From TMED27 sp964350435 (GTDB lineage Bacteria > Pseudomonadota > Alphaproteobacteria > Micavibrionales > Micavibrionaceae), in contig CAYGJS010000019.1 of assembly GCA_964350435.1 (NCBI GenBank), positions 1 through 44,317 of the forward strand: a stretch of 44,317 nt of DNA, given 5' to 3'. Positions 1-8,126 of the stretch are shown one piece after another. The notes below the pieces were generated by a model. It was not told the DNA's origin and searched no databases. It saw only the letters and a program-made list of their open reading frames with translations. Numbering within the stretch: the stretch's first letter is position 1; each line of letters begins with the position of its first letter. Made by a program: the position numbers and the translations under genes.

Positions 1-28
1 GGGTTAAGGGGGGGGGGATAGCACGCCT

Positions 29-60
29 AAAAAAAACACCCCCGCGAAGGGGGCTTCTTT
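29..60. terminator. Hairpin resembling a Rho-independent terminator
   Basis: A CCCCC / GGGGG stem (39-43 and 49-53) with a GCGAA loop is flanked on the left by an A-run at 29-36, which reads as eight U on the - strand. On the right is a weaker CTTCTTT. The hairpin could therefore work in both directions. The + direction would end a gene lying off the left edge, since I see no convincing - strand gene in 60-682. Confidence 0.5.
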
Positions 61-682
61 GCATGTTATATATATCGCCCTGACAAAAATAAGGTTTTTG
101 AAAAGCACTATCTGCGAAGTTTTATTTTGTTATAAATTCTTGCCGATAATTAAGTATGTTTTTGCATTGAATATTAACAATGCAGTTTTTTACAATCATA
201 AAGAAGGGGTATCACAGACAAATGCCATAATTTTATTGCCCCTTATAATGATACAAACTTGAACACAAAAAAACTTAAAGGGGTAAAATTTGGGGTAAAA
301 GCGCAAAGATAACTTTTACTATTATTTAATAACAATGCTTTAGAAATATAATTCAATCCCAGTACCGTCTTAAGTCATTGATTTCAGAACATCACGTTGA
401 TAAAAAACGGCTTTTTCTTCCAAAGTGGTGCACTTTGGTGGTACAGTCGAGGCATAAAAGACGTGGCAGCCCCGAACAAAAACTGAAGCCAACCCGCACA
501 CAAAAAATTTAACAGTATTCCTGTAAAACATTTTCCGCTACTTTTAAAAAAAAAGACGAATAATGATGCAGTGCCCCAAATACGAAAACGCAACCAAAAC
601 AGTCGGTTAAAAATATAAAGACAGATAAACAGAACACAGCAGTATTTTTTAATACAATACCTGTATACAAAAGCTAGGCAAG
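61..682. other. AT-rich region without a convincing gene
   Basis: Only short, low-complexity reading frames of under 70 codons occur here, without good ribosome sites, and none resembles a known protein. The region contains a tandem GGGGTAAAA repeat (280-288 and 292-300) and an 8 bp inverted repeat, CCAAAGTG/CACTTTGG with a 3-base spacer (420-438). Both could be protein-binding sites. The promoter of the downstream sensor kinase should lie near 600-680, but no clear -35/-10 pair stands out. Confidence 0.4.
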
Positions 683-2905
683 ATGAGTATTTTTGAAAAT
701 TTTTATCGCAGAATTTTTCGCATCGAAGACATCGAGAATGATTTTGAACTCGAAACCGATCTTCTATATCAGACCGTACAAAACCACAACAAAATCAGCC
801 GCAATCTTCCCCATTTTGTAGCAGTTTTCGGAGCCCTCTATTCAATATGGGTCCCCGCATGGATAATGATCGCCTGGGTTCTGGTTTCGTGGATACTGCT
901 CTATCTAAGCAATAAACAACTCGAAAAATATTCTAATTACTATGAAAACAAAAGCCTCACCAAAGAAATATTCTACAAATACAGAAACAAAAACTTAATT
1001 ATTCGTGGGCTATATTATTTTATATTTACTTCAATCGCATCAGTCACATTTCTAGTAGAAGACCCAATATTTGCAATTTTGCCCATTTGCATGATTACAT
1101 CTTCAATGGCGATGACCACAGCCGTCATGTCGCCCTATCCAAAATTTATGGTAACAAATGCAACGATCATCTCCGTCCCCATGATCATTATCGTATTTTT
1201 ATATGGGGGAATATTTTTTGAAGTTTTTGCCTTTGGCTTGATCCTATACACAATGATGGTCTTCAAACTGGGGTACAACCTCTATGACGCATACAAACAA
1301 ATGATTTTGCAACGCAGAGACCTGGCAATGGCCAAAACACAAGCCGAAGAGGCCAGCAATGCCAAAGGCCGCTTCCTCGCAACAATGAGCCACGAAGTCA
1401 GAACCCCGCTCAACGGCATCTTAGGCATGGCAAACCTTTTGAGCGACACCCGCCTTGACGGAAAACAAAGCAACTATCTTGATACAATCCGCTATTCTGG
1501 TGAAACCTTGCTCACCATGCTAAACGACATCCTGGATTTCTCAAAAATGGAATCCGGCAAATTCGAAATCGAAAAAATTGACTTTGACCTCCCTAAACTC
1601 ATCACCAGCGTCATCATGCTCATGCAATCCAGAGCTGAAGAAAAAAATCTGAAAATTATAGAAGATATCCATTTAATGGTCCCGCAGAGAATCAAAACCG
1701 ATCCCACACGTATGCGCCAGGTTTTACTGAACCTCATCAGCAACGCCATAAAATTTACCGATCATGGGTCTATCACCATTAAAGTCACCAACCTGCAGGA
1801 AGAAGACAATTTCGCCGAACTCAAATTCGAAGTAATAGACACCGGTATAGGCATCCCCAAAGACTCTCAAAATAAGCTCTTTAAAGAGTTTTCACAGGCG
1901 GATTCATCAACCTCCCGCAAATACGGAGGAACAGGCCTGGGGCTCTCAATATGCCAACAAATTATCTCCCTTATGAACGGAAAAATCGGCATAGAAAGCG
2001 AAGAGGGGAAAGGGTCTAACTTTTGGTTTGAACTCCCCGTAGAGGTCACTGAAATTGACACATTTGAATATCACGAACAACAAATCAAAAAAACCGAACT
2101 GCCAAACATTGAGCCTCTGAAAATTCTCCTTGTCGATGACAACGAGATTAATCTGACCGTCGCTGGCGACACCCTGGAAAAATACGGACATCTCTCAACA
2201 AAAGCACGAAACGGACAGCAAGCCATTGACGAACTTGAAAAAAGTCAAAACTTCGACATCGTCCTTATGGATATGCAAATGCCTATCATAGACGGCCTTC
2301 AAGCAACCCGTACAATTAAAAAAATGACAAATGGTGCTGAAAAAATTCCCGTAATCGCCCTAACCGCAAACTCCATGCAAGGCGATAACGAAGTCTGTCT
2401 CATCGCCGGCATGGTTGACCATATCTCTAAACCATTTAATACCGAAACGCTTTTAAACACACTGGCACGCCACTTACCGCATAAAGTCAAAACTGACACA
2501 ACAAAAACGGCGCCAAAACAAACATTGGAAAACATGGAGCAAGAAACCCATGTCGACCTCTCTGTTCTTGAAAACATCGAAGAAACACTGGGCCATGACT
2601 ATATGATCAACTTCCTTGAAAGCCATATCCCCAGTGTAATCGGATATGTTAACGATATAAAAACATTCAGCCAGCAAAACAAAATTGAAGAAATGCAGCA
2701 CCGTGCCCACGAACTCAAAAGCATGAGTGCTATGTTCGGATTAACCGATGTCCAAGGGGTCGCTCAAGGGATCGAAACCTGCTGCCAGGAAGGCCGCATA
2801 GAAGACGCTATCGCCCTGGCAGAAAAAATCGACGAACGCTTCTCCAACAACTTCGCAGCACTTAAAAAACTCTTCCCCGAAGCGGATATTTCACAGACAG
2901 CATAA
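683..2905 (+). CDS. Membrane hybrid sensor histidine kinase with receiver and HPt domains
   Basis: This is a tripartite phosphorelay kinase of 740 residues in the ArcB/BarA style. Residues 1-200 hold about six hydrophobic segments that would anchor it in the inner membrane; no PAS or HAMP domain is evident. The HisKA H-box has the phospho-accepting His237 (FLATMSHEVRTP). The ATPase domain shows the N box around Asn354, the G1 box DTGIGIP and the G2 box GGTGLGLS. A receiver follows, with Asp485/Asp486, phospho-acceptor Asp530 and Lys583. A C-terminal HPt domain has His676 in RAHELKS. A partner response regulator is not encoded nearby, so the output is unknown. The start has only a weak AGG four bases upstream. 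The domain assignment is firm; the signal sensed cannot be read from the sequence. Confidence 0.93.
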   Translation: MSIFENFYRRIFRIEDIENDFELETDLLYQTVQNHNKISRNLPHFVAVFGALYSIWVPAWIMIAWVLVSWILLYLSNKQLEKYSNYYENKSLTKEIFYKYRNKNLIIRGLYYFIFTSIASVTFLVEDPIFAILPICMITSSMAMTTAVMSPYPKFMVTNATIISVPMIIIVFLYGGIFFEVFAFGLILYTMMVFKLGYNLYDAYKQMILQRRDLAMAKTQAEEASNAKGRFLATMSHEVRTPLNGILGMANLLSDTRLDGKQSNYLDTIRYSGETLLTMLNDILDFSKMESGKFEIEKIDFDLPKLITSVIMLMQSRAEEKNLKIIEDIHLMVPQRIKTDPTRMRQVLLNLISNAIKFTDHGSITIKVTNLQEEDNFAELKFEVIDTGIGIPKDSQNKLFKEFSQADSSTSRKYGGTGLGLSICQQIISLMNGKIGIESEEGKGSNFWFELPVEVTEIDTFEYHEQQIKKTELPNIEPLKILLVDDNEINLTVAGDTLEKYGHLSTKARNGQQAIDELEKSQNFDIVLMDMQMPIIDGLQATRTIKKMTNGAEKIPVIALTANSMQGDNEVCLIAGMVDHISKPFNTETLLNTLARHLPHKVKTDTTKTAPKQTLENMEQETHVDLSVLENIEETLGHDYMINFLESHIPSVIGYVNDIKTFSQQNKIEEMQHRAHELKSMSAMFGLTDVQGVAQGIETCCQEGRIEDAIALAEKIDERFSNNFAALKKLFPEADISQTA

Positions 2906-2935
2906 CGCCCCGCGCGTTCTTAAATCAGACGCCTT

Positions 2936-3310
2936 CTACAAATCATCGAGAGAAAAATTCGCCGCTCCAGTCACAATCTCCGCCGCCCCAGCGCCGCCGC
3001 CCATCGCCATAGCCACAGCCTCCGGCGAAGGGGCATAATACGGCCCCAGCGCCGCTTGTGCAAACTCAGTATTCAACAACCCCCCGCCCCCCGTTAACCC
3101 AAGCATTTCCGGTATCCACGAAAAATTAGTATGAATCATCGACACCAAAGCCTGCGCCGTTGCATTCGTCGGGTCATGGAAAATCGGAAAGAAAATCGGG
3201 TCCAAAAACACCTGCCACGCAACAGCCGCAAGCAAGCCTATCGTCGCAACCTTAAGTGCGCCAACAAACGCCTTCCGTAAAAATCCGGACTCTGATTTTT
3301 CACCAGTCAT
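2936..3310 (-). CDS. Small single-span membrane protein, unknown, probably Fur-regulated
   Basis: I do not recognise this 124-residue protein. It has a charged N-terminus, one hydrophobic segment at about residues 16-36 and a Gly/Ala-rich tail ending in NFSLDDL, so the bulk probably faces the periplasm. It is divergent from the next genes, and the intergenic region carries two Fur-type boxes, the nearer one 40 bases from this start. The residues NFSLD recur in the 529-residue membrane protein encoded on the other side of the divergent promoter, where they also follow a Pro-Glu motif. This hints at a shared function or partner. Coding status is supported by the start position and the regulatory context rather than by homology. 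Confidence 0.6.
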   Translation of the reverse strand: MTGEKSESGFLRKAFVGALKVATIGLLAAVAWQVFLDPIFFPIFHDPTNATAQALVSMIHTNFSWIPEMLGLTGGGGLLNTEFAQAALGPYYAPSPEAVAMAMGGGAGAAEIVTGAANFSLDDL

Positions 3311-3348
3311 TTTTTTTCACTTTCATTAAAATTCAGTCTTGAAATCTT

Positions 3349-3367
3349 AATGAGAATGATTATTAAT
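3349..3367. promoter_or_regulatory. Fur-type box 1
   Basis: AATGAGAATGATTATTAAT matches the classical Fur consensus AATGANAATNATTNTCATT well. The inner 7-1-7 unit is TGAGAAT-G-ATTATTA at 3351-3365. It sits 40 bases upstream of the leftward 124-residue gene. Iron-dependent repression is inferred from the motif only. Confidence 0.6.
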
Positions 3368-3389
3368 TGCGGTTATGTTGTCAATAGAG

Positions 3390-3408
3390 AATAAGAATCA
3401 TTCTCAAA
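3390..3408. promoter_or_regulatory. Fur-type box 2
   Basis: AATAAGAATCATTCTCAAA contains the 7-1-7 unit TAAGAAT-C-ATTCTCA (3392-3406), whose half-sites differ at one position. It lies 21 bases upstream of the rightward 134-residue gene. It is in inverted orientation relative to box 1, as expected for a divergent Fur-controlled promoter pair. Confidence 0.6.
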
Positions 3409-3429
3409 TAAACTTTAACGGATCAAAAA

Positions 3430-3834
3430 ATGAATACAAGACAACAACTTTTCGGCGCGGTCGCTGCTGGCATGCTCCTAACATCCCCATCTGCCGAGGC
3501 GCAGACACCCGTGTCTGCCATCTGTGAAATGGCAAAGGTTATAGACGGAAAAATGTATATGACCTGCGACTTTGCCGAAGCCATTGACGGCGAAGAAATC
3601 TGCAATGACACCAATAATCTATCATCAGACCCGCTCACACGTAAAAACCAACTCTCAATCGCTCTGGCCAAAGCCCTTGCCCACCGTGCGCTTGTCCATC
3701 AGGACTGCCAAATGCAATACGGCAGACAGCTCCCTAATCCAGCAAGAATCTTAGGCAATGACTGGGATGACGATAACGAATGCACTCTTGTCACTCTCCG
3801 CGATCAATGCCGTGCAGAATTAGGTCTGGAATAA
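3430..3834 (+). CDS. Small secreted protein with six cysteines, unknown
   Basis: This 134-residue protein has a typical Sec signal peptide: a basic start, a hydrophobic core, and probable cleavage after SAEA at about residue 24. The mature part is about 110 residues with six cysteines, which in the periplasm could form three disulfides. I recognise no family. It lies directly behind a Fur-type box and 10 bases before the start of the 529-residue membrane protein, so the two are probably one iron-responsive transcription unit. A GGA seven bases before the ATG may serve as the ribosome site. Confidence 0.7.
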   Translation: MNTRQQLFGAVAAGMLLTSPSAEAQTPVSAICEMAKVIDGKMYMTCDFAEAIDGEEICNDTNNLSSDPLTRKNQLSIALAKALAHRALVHQDCQMQYGRQLPNPARILGNDWDDDNECTLVTLRDQCRAELGLE

Positions 3835-3844
3835 CGCTATCGCG

Positions 3845-5434
3845 ATGCAGACAACACCCGCCCAGAACATCTCAGATCTTATGACTTCCCCGGCATACGA
3901 AGCCCTCTGGGCGGAGCATTACGCCGGTCAAAAACACGAAGCTCCAATCAAAGATATCGCCGGCAAAATAAATGCGATAAACGGCGACTGGCACGCTCAC
4001 CCCGAAATCCTGGCCTTTATGATAAACCTTGTCGAGATCGAAACCGCCGCCCTCCCAGCATCAGAGCGTGCGCCGCTGCAAAGCCTTCAGGAATATCTGG
4101 AAAAAGCAGCCGCAGGCATCGCTTTACCAAAAAGAAAACATCTGCCCGAAGAGCAACAAAAAATCCTGAATATGATCGAACGCGAAAGCGGCCTTCAAAA
4201 ATTCCGCCCCGTGTCATGGGCACTGAATATGGCGAAAACCACAGGGACACACATTTTTAATGAAGCAATGGAACATAAAAAATCCAGCGCCCTACTTGCG
4301 GGAGTGGCCATCTTAAGCCTCGTATATATGCACCGCATGGGTGCGCTCGGCTCAACCGCCTATATGTCCCCCGAAGAAACCATGACTGTAAATTTCAGCC
4401 TCGATGCGCTGGATGATCCGAATTGGATTCCTGAAATTGATGAAAGCCTTTTTAACCCTGACTTCATTCCCTCTTGCCATGATCATCTCAGACAACTCCT
4501 GGGGGAAACGGGAGCTGACTTTGTAAAAGAAACCCTAGAGATCGCAAACTTCTTCCCTCAACATTGCAGCAAGATGAAAACACTCGCGATGAATGCGGGC
4601 GGCATGTACGACACCATCAATTCCCGCATCGCCGCCCTGATTGAAAATCCCGTTTTGGATCTTGGCGATACAGTTTTGCAAGACTCTCCGCTCAAAACCG
4701 CCTTCGAAACAGCCGCCACAAACACCGCCGAATTTTGGTATGCCGCAAACTACATCGAAAATATTGCCTTCCATACGGGAATTTTTGGCCTCGCTATGGC
4801 CTCCGCCTTCAAGCTCAGCAGTCTGAGTGACGAAGAACGCCAAGAAATTATAACAACAAGCCATAACTTCCTCTGCAGAACCCTGCGTAAAAATCCGCTC
4901 AACTATATCTTCACCGCCGCCGGCGCTAGCGTAGCCTATATTCAAAACACCGGAGAAATGAACCCTGATATCATCTGGATGGGCGCCATCGGAGGATTGG
5001 CGGGACATTTCGCGCACCAGGCCATGCGCCGATTAAACCGCTCATCTCAGGCAACCTTGCGAACGGCCAAAATATCGCAAGAATTTATAACAACTGCAGA
5101 TCCCGATTTAGACCCTAAACAGATCCCGAAATCAAAACTCAAAGACATCATCCTTGGAAAATCCTTTACAGGAAGGTTAATGCGCCTCGCCCCGCTGCTT
5201 TCCGCGCTCGATTTGGCAGTCGCAAGCGGCACAGGCACAGGCAGTGTTCTGGGCGCCGCCGCCGTCACCATCCCCTTCCTCGCTTACAACATCCCCGAAG
5301 ATATGGGATTGCACGTAATTTTTGGCATAGCTGGGGGCACTGTTGGCCTTGGGCTTTCGGGTATGAACAAAGCAAAAAATTCTGCCCTAGGCCTTTTAAG
5401 AAATAAAAACACAGAGCCGCCCGCGCCATTATAG
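3845..5434 (+). CDS. Multi-span membrane protein of unknown function, probably Fur-regulated
   Basis: I do not recognise this 529-residue protein. The first 140 residues are hydrophilic and helical, then a membrane segment lies at about 144-166. A loop of about 140 residues follows with two cysteines (Ser-Cys-His and His-Cys-Ser contexts). Several hydrophobic, Gly/Ala-rich segments follow up to the C-terminus, about five or six spans in all. Just after the first span is a stretch with a Ser-Pro-Glu motif followed by NFSLD, a pentapeptide also present at the end of the divergent 124-residue protein. It follows the secreted six-cysteine protein by 10 bases, implying cotranscription. Together with the Fur boxes and the adjacent metal importer, a role in iron or metal physiology is plausible but unproven. 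Confidence 0.7.
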   Translation: MQTTPAQNISDLMTSPAYEALWAEHYAGQKHEAPIKDIAGKINAINGDWHAHPEILAFMINLVEIETAALPASERAPLQSLQEYLEKAAAGIALPKRKHLPEEQQKILNMIERESGLQKFRPVSWALNMAKTTGTHIFNEAMEHKKSSALLAGVAILSLVYMHRMGALGSTAYMSPEETMTVNFSLDALDDPNWIPEIDESLFNPDFIPSCHDHLRQLLGETGADFVKETLEIANFFPQHCSKMKTLAMNAGGMYDTINSRIAALIENPVLDLGDTVLQDSPLKTAFETAATNTAEFWYAANYIENIAFHTGIFGLAMASAFKLSSLSDEERQEIITTSHNFLCRTLRKNPLNYIFTAAGASVAYIQNTGEMNPDIIWMGAIGGLAGHFAHQAMRRLNRSSQATLRTAKISQEFITTADPDLDPKQIPKSKLKDIILGKSFTGRLMRLAPLLSALDLAVASGTGTGSVLGAAAVTIPFLAYNIPEDMGLHVIFGIAGGTVGLGLSGMNKAKNSALGLLRNKNTEPPAPL

Positions 5435-5438
5435 CCCC

Positions 5439-5468
5439 TTGACTATATTTAGCATGCACATATATATT
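5439..5468 (+). promoter_or_regulatory. Probable sigma-70 promoter of the metal-transport operon
   Basis: A TTGACT -35 (5439-5444) and a TATATT -10 (5463-5468) are separated by 18 bases. They lie just upstream of the TTG start at 5498. The -10 overlaps the palindromic operator-like sequence, which would allow repression. Confidence 0.5.
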
Positions 5469-5482
5469 TAGCCTAGACTAAA
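5467..5482. promoter_or_regulatory. Palindromic operator, candidate MntR box
   Basis: TTTAGCCTAGACTAAA is a 16-base inverted repeat: TTTAG...CTAAA arms around a CTAG centre, broken only at two symmetric positions. It resembles DtxR/MntR-family operators, which are AT-flanked TTAG...CTAA dyads. It overlaps the -10 of the operon that ends with mntR, so autoregulation by metal-loaded MntR is the natural reading. Confidence 0.5.
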
Positions 5483-5497
5483 TTTTATGAGGTTATT

Positions 5498-6403
5498 TTG
5501 CGCGCGCACATACTCCTTCTTCTCGCTCTCACGCTGTTAACAGGCTGCTTTGAAAAAAGCCCGGCCACAGACAATAGACTGAAAGTCGCCACCACCTTCA
5601 CCATCATCGCCGATATGGCGCAAAACGTCGCGGGCGAGCACGCTGAAGTGATCTCGATCACAAAAGCCGGCGCGGAAATCCACGACTACCAACCCACCCC
5701 CAAAGACATCGCCAAGGCAAAGGACGCAGACCTCATCCTCTATAACGGCCTCAACCTCGAGCGCTGGTTCGAGCGCTTCCTGCGCGATATCGAGGGCGTC
5801 CCCCATATTGTCGTCACGAAGGGCATTACGCCGATATCGATCTACGAAGGCCCCTATGACGGCAAACCCAATCCCCACGCTTGGATGTCGACCCAAAACG
5901 CCGTCCTTTATGTCGAAAACATCCGCAAAGCCCTCAGCGATCTCGACCCCGCCAACGCCGCCGCCTATGCCGCCAACGCCGCCGCCTATAGTGAAAAAAT
6001 CGAAGCTTTAGAAACCGAAATCAAAAACGCGCTGAGCCATGTTCCCAAAGATAAACGCACCCTTGTGACGTCCGAAGGCGCGTTCAGCTATCTTGCCCGC
6101 GACCTCGGCTTTGAAGAGCTTTATGTATGGCCAATCAACGCCGATCAACAGGGCAGCCCCCAACAAATGCGAAAAATTATCGACGCCGTGCGGGAAAGAA
6201 AAATCCCCGTGGTCTTCAGCGAAAGCACCATTTCGCCAAAACCCGCCCAGCAAATCGCCAAAGAAACAGGGGCGCATTATGGCGGCGTTCTTTACGTTGA
6301 TTCCTTAAGCCGCGCCGGCGGCCCCGTCCCCACCTATCTCGACCTCCTGCGCGTAACCACCTCAACAATCGCTGAAGGCTTCAAGGACGCCGAAACACAA
6401 TGA
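5498..6403 (+). CDS. Mn/Fe-type metal ABC transporter solute-binding lipoprotein (SitA/MntC-like)
   Basis: This cluster A-I substrate-binding protein captures a divalent metal in the periplasm for the ABC importer encoded next. The start is a TTG preceded by GAGG with five-base spacing; the nearby ATG at 5487 is in another frame. The N-terminus is a lipoprotein signal with lipobox LTGC, lipidated Cys17. The four family metal ligands are visible as His62, His127 (NPHAWM), Glu193 (TSEGAFSYL) and Asp268. His/His/Glu/Asp is the pattern of Mn/Fe binders such as PsaA, SitA and YfeA. ZnuA proteins instead carry a third His and a His-rich loop, absent here. The final codons overlap the ATPase start by four bases. 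Mn versus Fe preference cannot be settled from sequence. Confidence 0.9.
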   Translation: MRAHILLLLALTLLTGCFEKSPATDNRLKVATTFTIIADMAQNVAGEHAEVISITKAGAEIHDYQPTPKDIAKAKDADLILYNGLNLERWFERFLRDIEGVPHIVVTKGITPISIYEGPYDGKPNPHAWMSTQNAVLYVENIRKALSDLDPANAAAYAANAAAYSEKIEALETEIKNALSHVPKDKRTLVTSEGAFSYLARDLGFEELYVWPINADQQGSPQQMRKIIDAVRERKIPVVFSESTISPKPAQQIAKETGAHYGGVLYVDSLSRAGGPVPTYLDLLRVTTSTIAEGFKDAETQ

Positions 6404-7290
6404 CCCAAAACCCAAAAGACGCGATCATCTCCGTCAATAACCTCGCCGTTTCCTATGGCCAAAACAACCTCGCGCTTGAGGGCATAAATTTATCCCTCCA
6501 TCGCGGCCATATCTGCGGCCTCGTCGGTGTCAACGGCGCAGGGAAATCCACACTTTTTAAGAGCCTTATGGGCTTCATCAAACCGCAAAGCGGCGAAATC
6601 ACCATCGACGGCCTGCCCGTTCAGCGTGCGCTCAAACTGGGGCGCATCGCCTATGTCCCGCAAACCGAAAACGTAGATTGGAACTTCCCCGTCCGCGTCA
6701 AGGATGTAGTGATGATGGGACGCTTCGGCCATATGGGCTTCATGCGAAATCCAAAACCCGCAGACACCAAAGCCGCCGAAGACGCCCTGATGCGCGTTAA
6801 CATGCCCGAATACGCAGACCGCCAAATCGGCTCCTTGAGCGGCGGCCAAAAGAAACGTGTCTTCGTCGCCCGCGCCCTCGCCCAAGGCGGTGATATCCTG
6901 CTCCTCGATGAACCCTTCACAGGCGTAGACATCAAAACCGAAGACAACCTTATCGCCCTGTTCCGCAGCCTCGCCGCCGAAGGCCGCCTGATCGTGGTAT
7001 CGACCCATAACCTCGGGAGCGTCCCCAGCTTCTGCGACGAAGTCATCCTGATCAACCGAAAAATCCTCGCCCACGGCCCCGTCGAAACCACCTTCACCCA
7101 AGACAACCTCGCCAAAGCCTTCGGCGGCATGCTCCGCCACGTACAGCTCACAGGCACAGACCTTCACGACGACGAAGACACCCGCGGCATCACCGTCCTC
7201 ACCGATGATGAACGCCCGCTCGTCCTCTACGGCGAAGCCAAGGCGCAAAAAATCGTCCGCAAAACCAAGCAGGTGGATGCGAAGAAATGA
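6400..7290 (+). CDS. Metal ABC transporter ATP-binding protein (SitB/MntB-like)
   Basis: This is the cytoplasmic ATPase that powers the divalent metal importer. It is 296 residues long, with Walker A GVNGAGKS at 43-50, Q-loop Gln88, signature LSGGQ at 146-150, Walker B ILLLDEP at 166-172 and switch His203. About 55 extra residues follow the core fold, as in many SitB-type ATPases. The start ATG overlaps the stop of the binding-protein gene (ATGA), and its own stop overlaps the next permease in the same way. This indicates translational coupling through the operon. Confidence 0.93.
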   Translation: MTQNPKDAIISVNNLAVSYGQNNLALEGINLSLHRGHICGLVGVNGAGKSTLFKSLMGFIKPQSGEITIDGLPVQRALKLGRIAYVPQTENVDWNFPVRVKDVVMMGRFGHMGFMRNPKPADTKAAEDALMRVNMPEYADRQIGSLSGGQKKRVFVARALAQGGDILLLDEPFTGVDIKTEDNLIALFRSLAAEGRLIVVSTHNLGSVPSFCDEVILINRKILAHGPVETTFTQDNLAKAFGGMLRHVQLTGTDLHDDEDTRGITVLTDDERPLVLYGEAKAQKIVRKTKQVDAKK

Positions 7291-8126
7291 TCGATTTCCT
7301 GCTAGAGCCCTTCGCCTACGACTACATGATTAAAGCCATCGCAATCTCCGCACTGGTCGGTGCCACTTGCGCCTTTCTCTCGGCCTATCTTATGCTCAAA
7401 GGCTGGTCTCTGATGGGCGACGCCCTCGCTCACTCCATCGTGCCGGGCGTAGCCCTATCCTACCTTCTCGGTCTTCCTTATGCCTTCGGCGCCTTCTTCA
7501 CAGGCGGCCTCGCCGCCATCAGCATGGCCTTGGTGCGCCAAAGCACCGCCCTTCGCGAAGACACCGTCATCGGCATCGTCTTCACAAGCTTCTTCGCCCT
7601 CGGCCTATTGCTGATATCCATCAACCCCACCGCCGTAAACATCAACGCGATTATCCTCGGCAACCTGCTCAGCATCACCGATAACGACGCGCTCCAAGTC
7701 ACCATCATCTCCGCCCTGTGCCTGCTCGTTCTCGGCCTGAAATGGAAAGACCTCATGGCCGTATTCTTCGATGAAGCCCACGCCCGCAGCCTCGGCCTAC
7801 CCGCGCTTAAACTTAAAATACTGTTCTTCGCCCTGCTCAGTGCAGCCACCGTCGCGGCCCTGCAAACCGTCGGCGCATGCCTCGTCATCGCCATGGTCGT
7901 CACCCCGGGCGCAACCGCGTATCTGCTCACCGATCGCTTTGGCCGCCTGATCACCATAGCTATCGCGCTCGGCGCAACCACCAGCGGCCTCGGCGCCTAT
8001 CTCAGCTATTTTCTAGACCTTAATCCGGGCGGCCTGATCGTCACCATGCAAACCGCGCTGTTCCTGCTCGCATTCATATTTGCGCCTGAGTACGGCCTGC
8101 TCAAGACCAGAAAGGCCGCCGCATGA
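7287..8126 (+). CDS. Metal ABC transporter permease, ABC-3 family (SitC-like)
   Basis: This is the first of two inner-membrane permeases of the Mn/Fe importer: 279 residues, seven or eight hydrophobic helices. The ABC-3 family signature GWSLMGDALAHS is present near residue 40. The conserved cytoplasmic loop before the coupling helix reads FFDEAHARSLGLP. ATGA overlaps join it to the ATPase upstream and to the second permease downstream. It is homologous to the next gene, and the pair most likely forms the heterodimeric channel seen in SitCD and YfeCD. Confidence 0.92.
   Translation: MIDFLLEPFAYDYMIKAIAISALVGATCAFLSAYLMLKGWSLMGDALAHSIVPGVALSYLLGLPYAFGAFFTGGLAAISMALVRQSTALREDTVIGIVFTSFFALGLLLISINPTAVNINAIILGNLLSITDNDALQVTIISALCLLVLGLKWKDLMAVFFDEAHARSLGLPALKLKILFFALLSAATVAALQTVGACLVIAMVVTPGATAYLLTDRFGRLITIAIALGATTSGLGAYLSYFLDLNPGGLIVTMQTALFLLAFIFAPEYGLLKTRKAAA

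Noticed and set aside
384..593. - strand frame of 69 codons in the left gene-free region, which the hairpin at 29-60 could terminate
   Set aside because: No ribosome site and no recognisable protein, and the hairpin is more than 300 bases away.
6490..7248. - strand frame opposite the metal-transport ATPase
   Set aside because: The ATPase has complete Walker and signature motifs; the opposite frame is an acidic shadow without a start signal.
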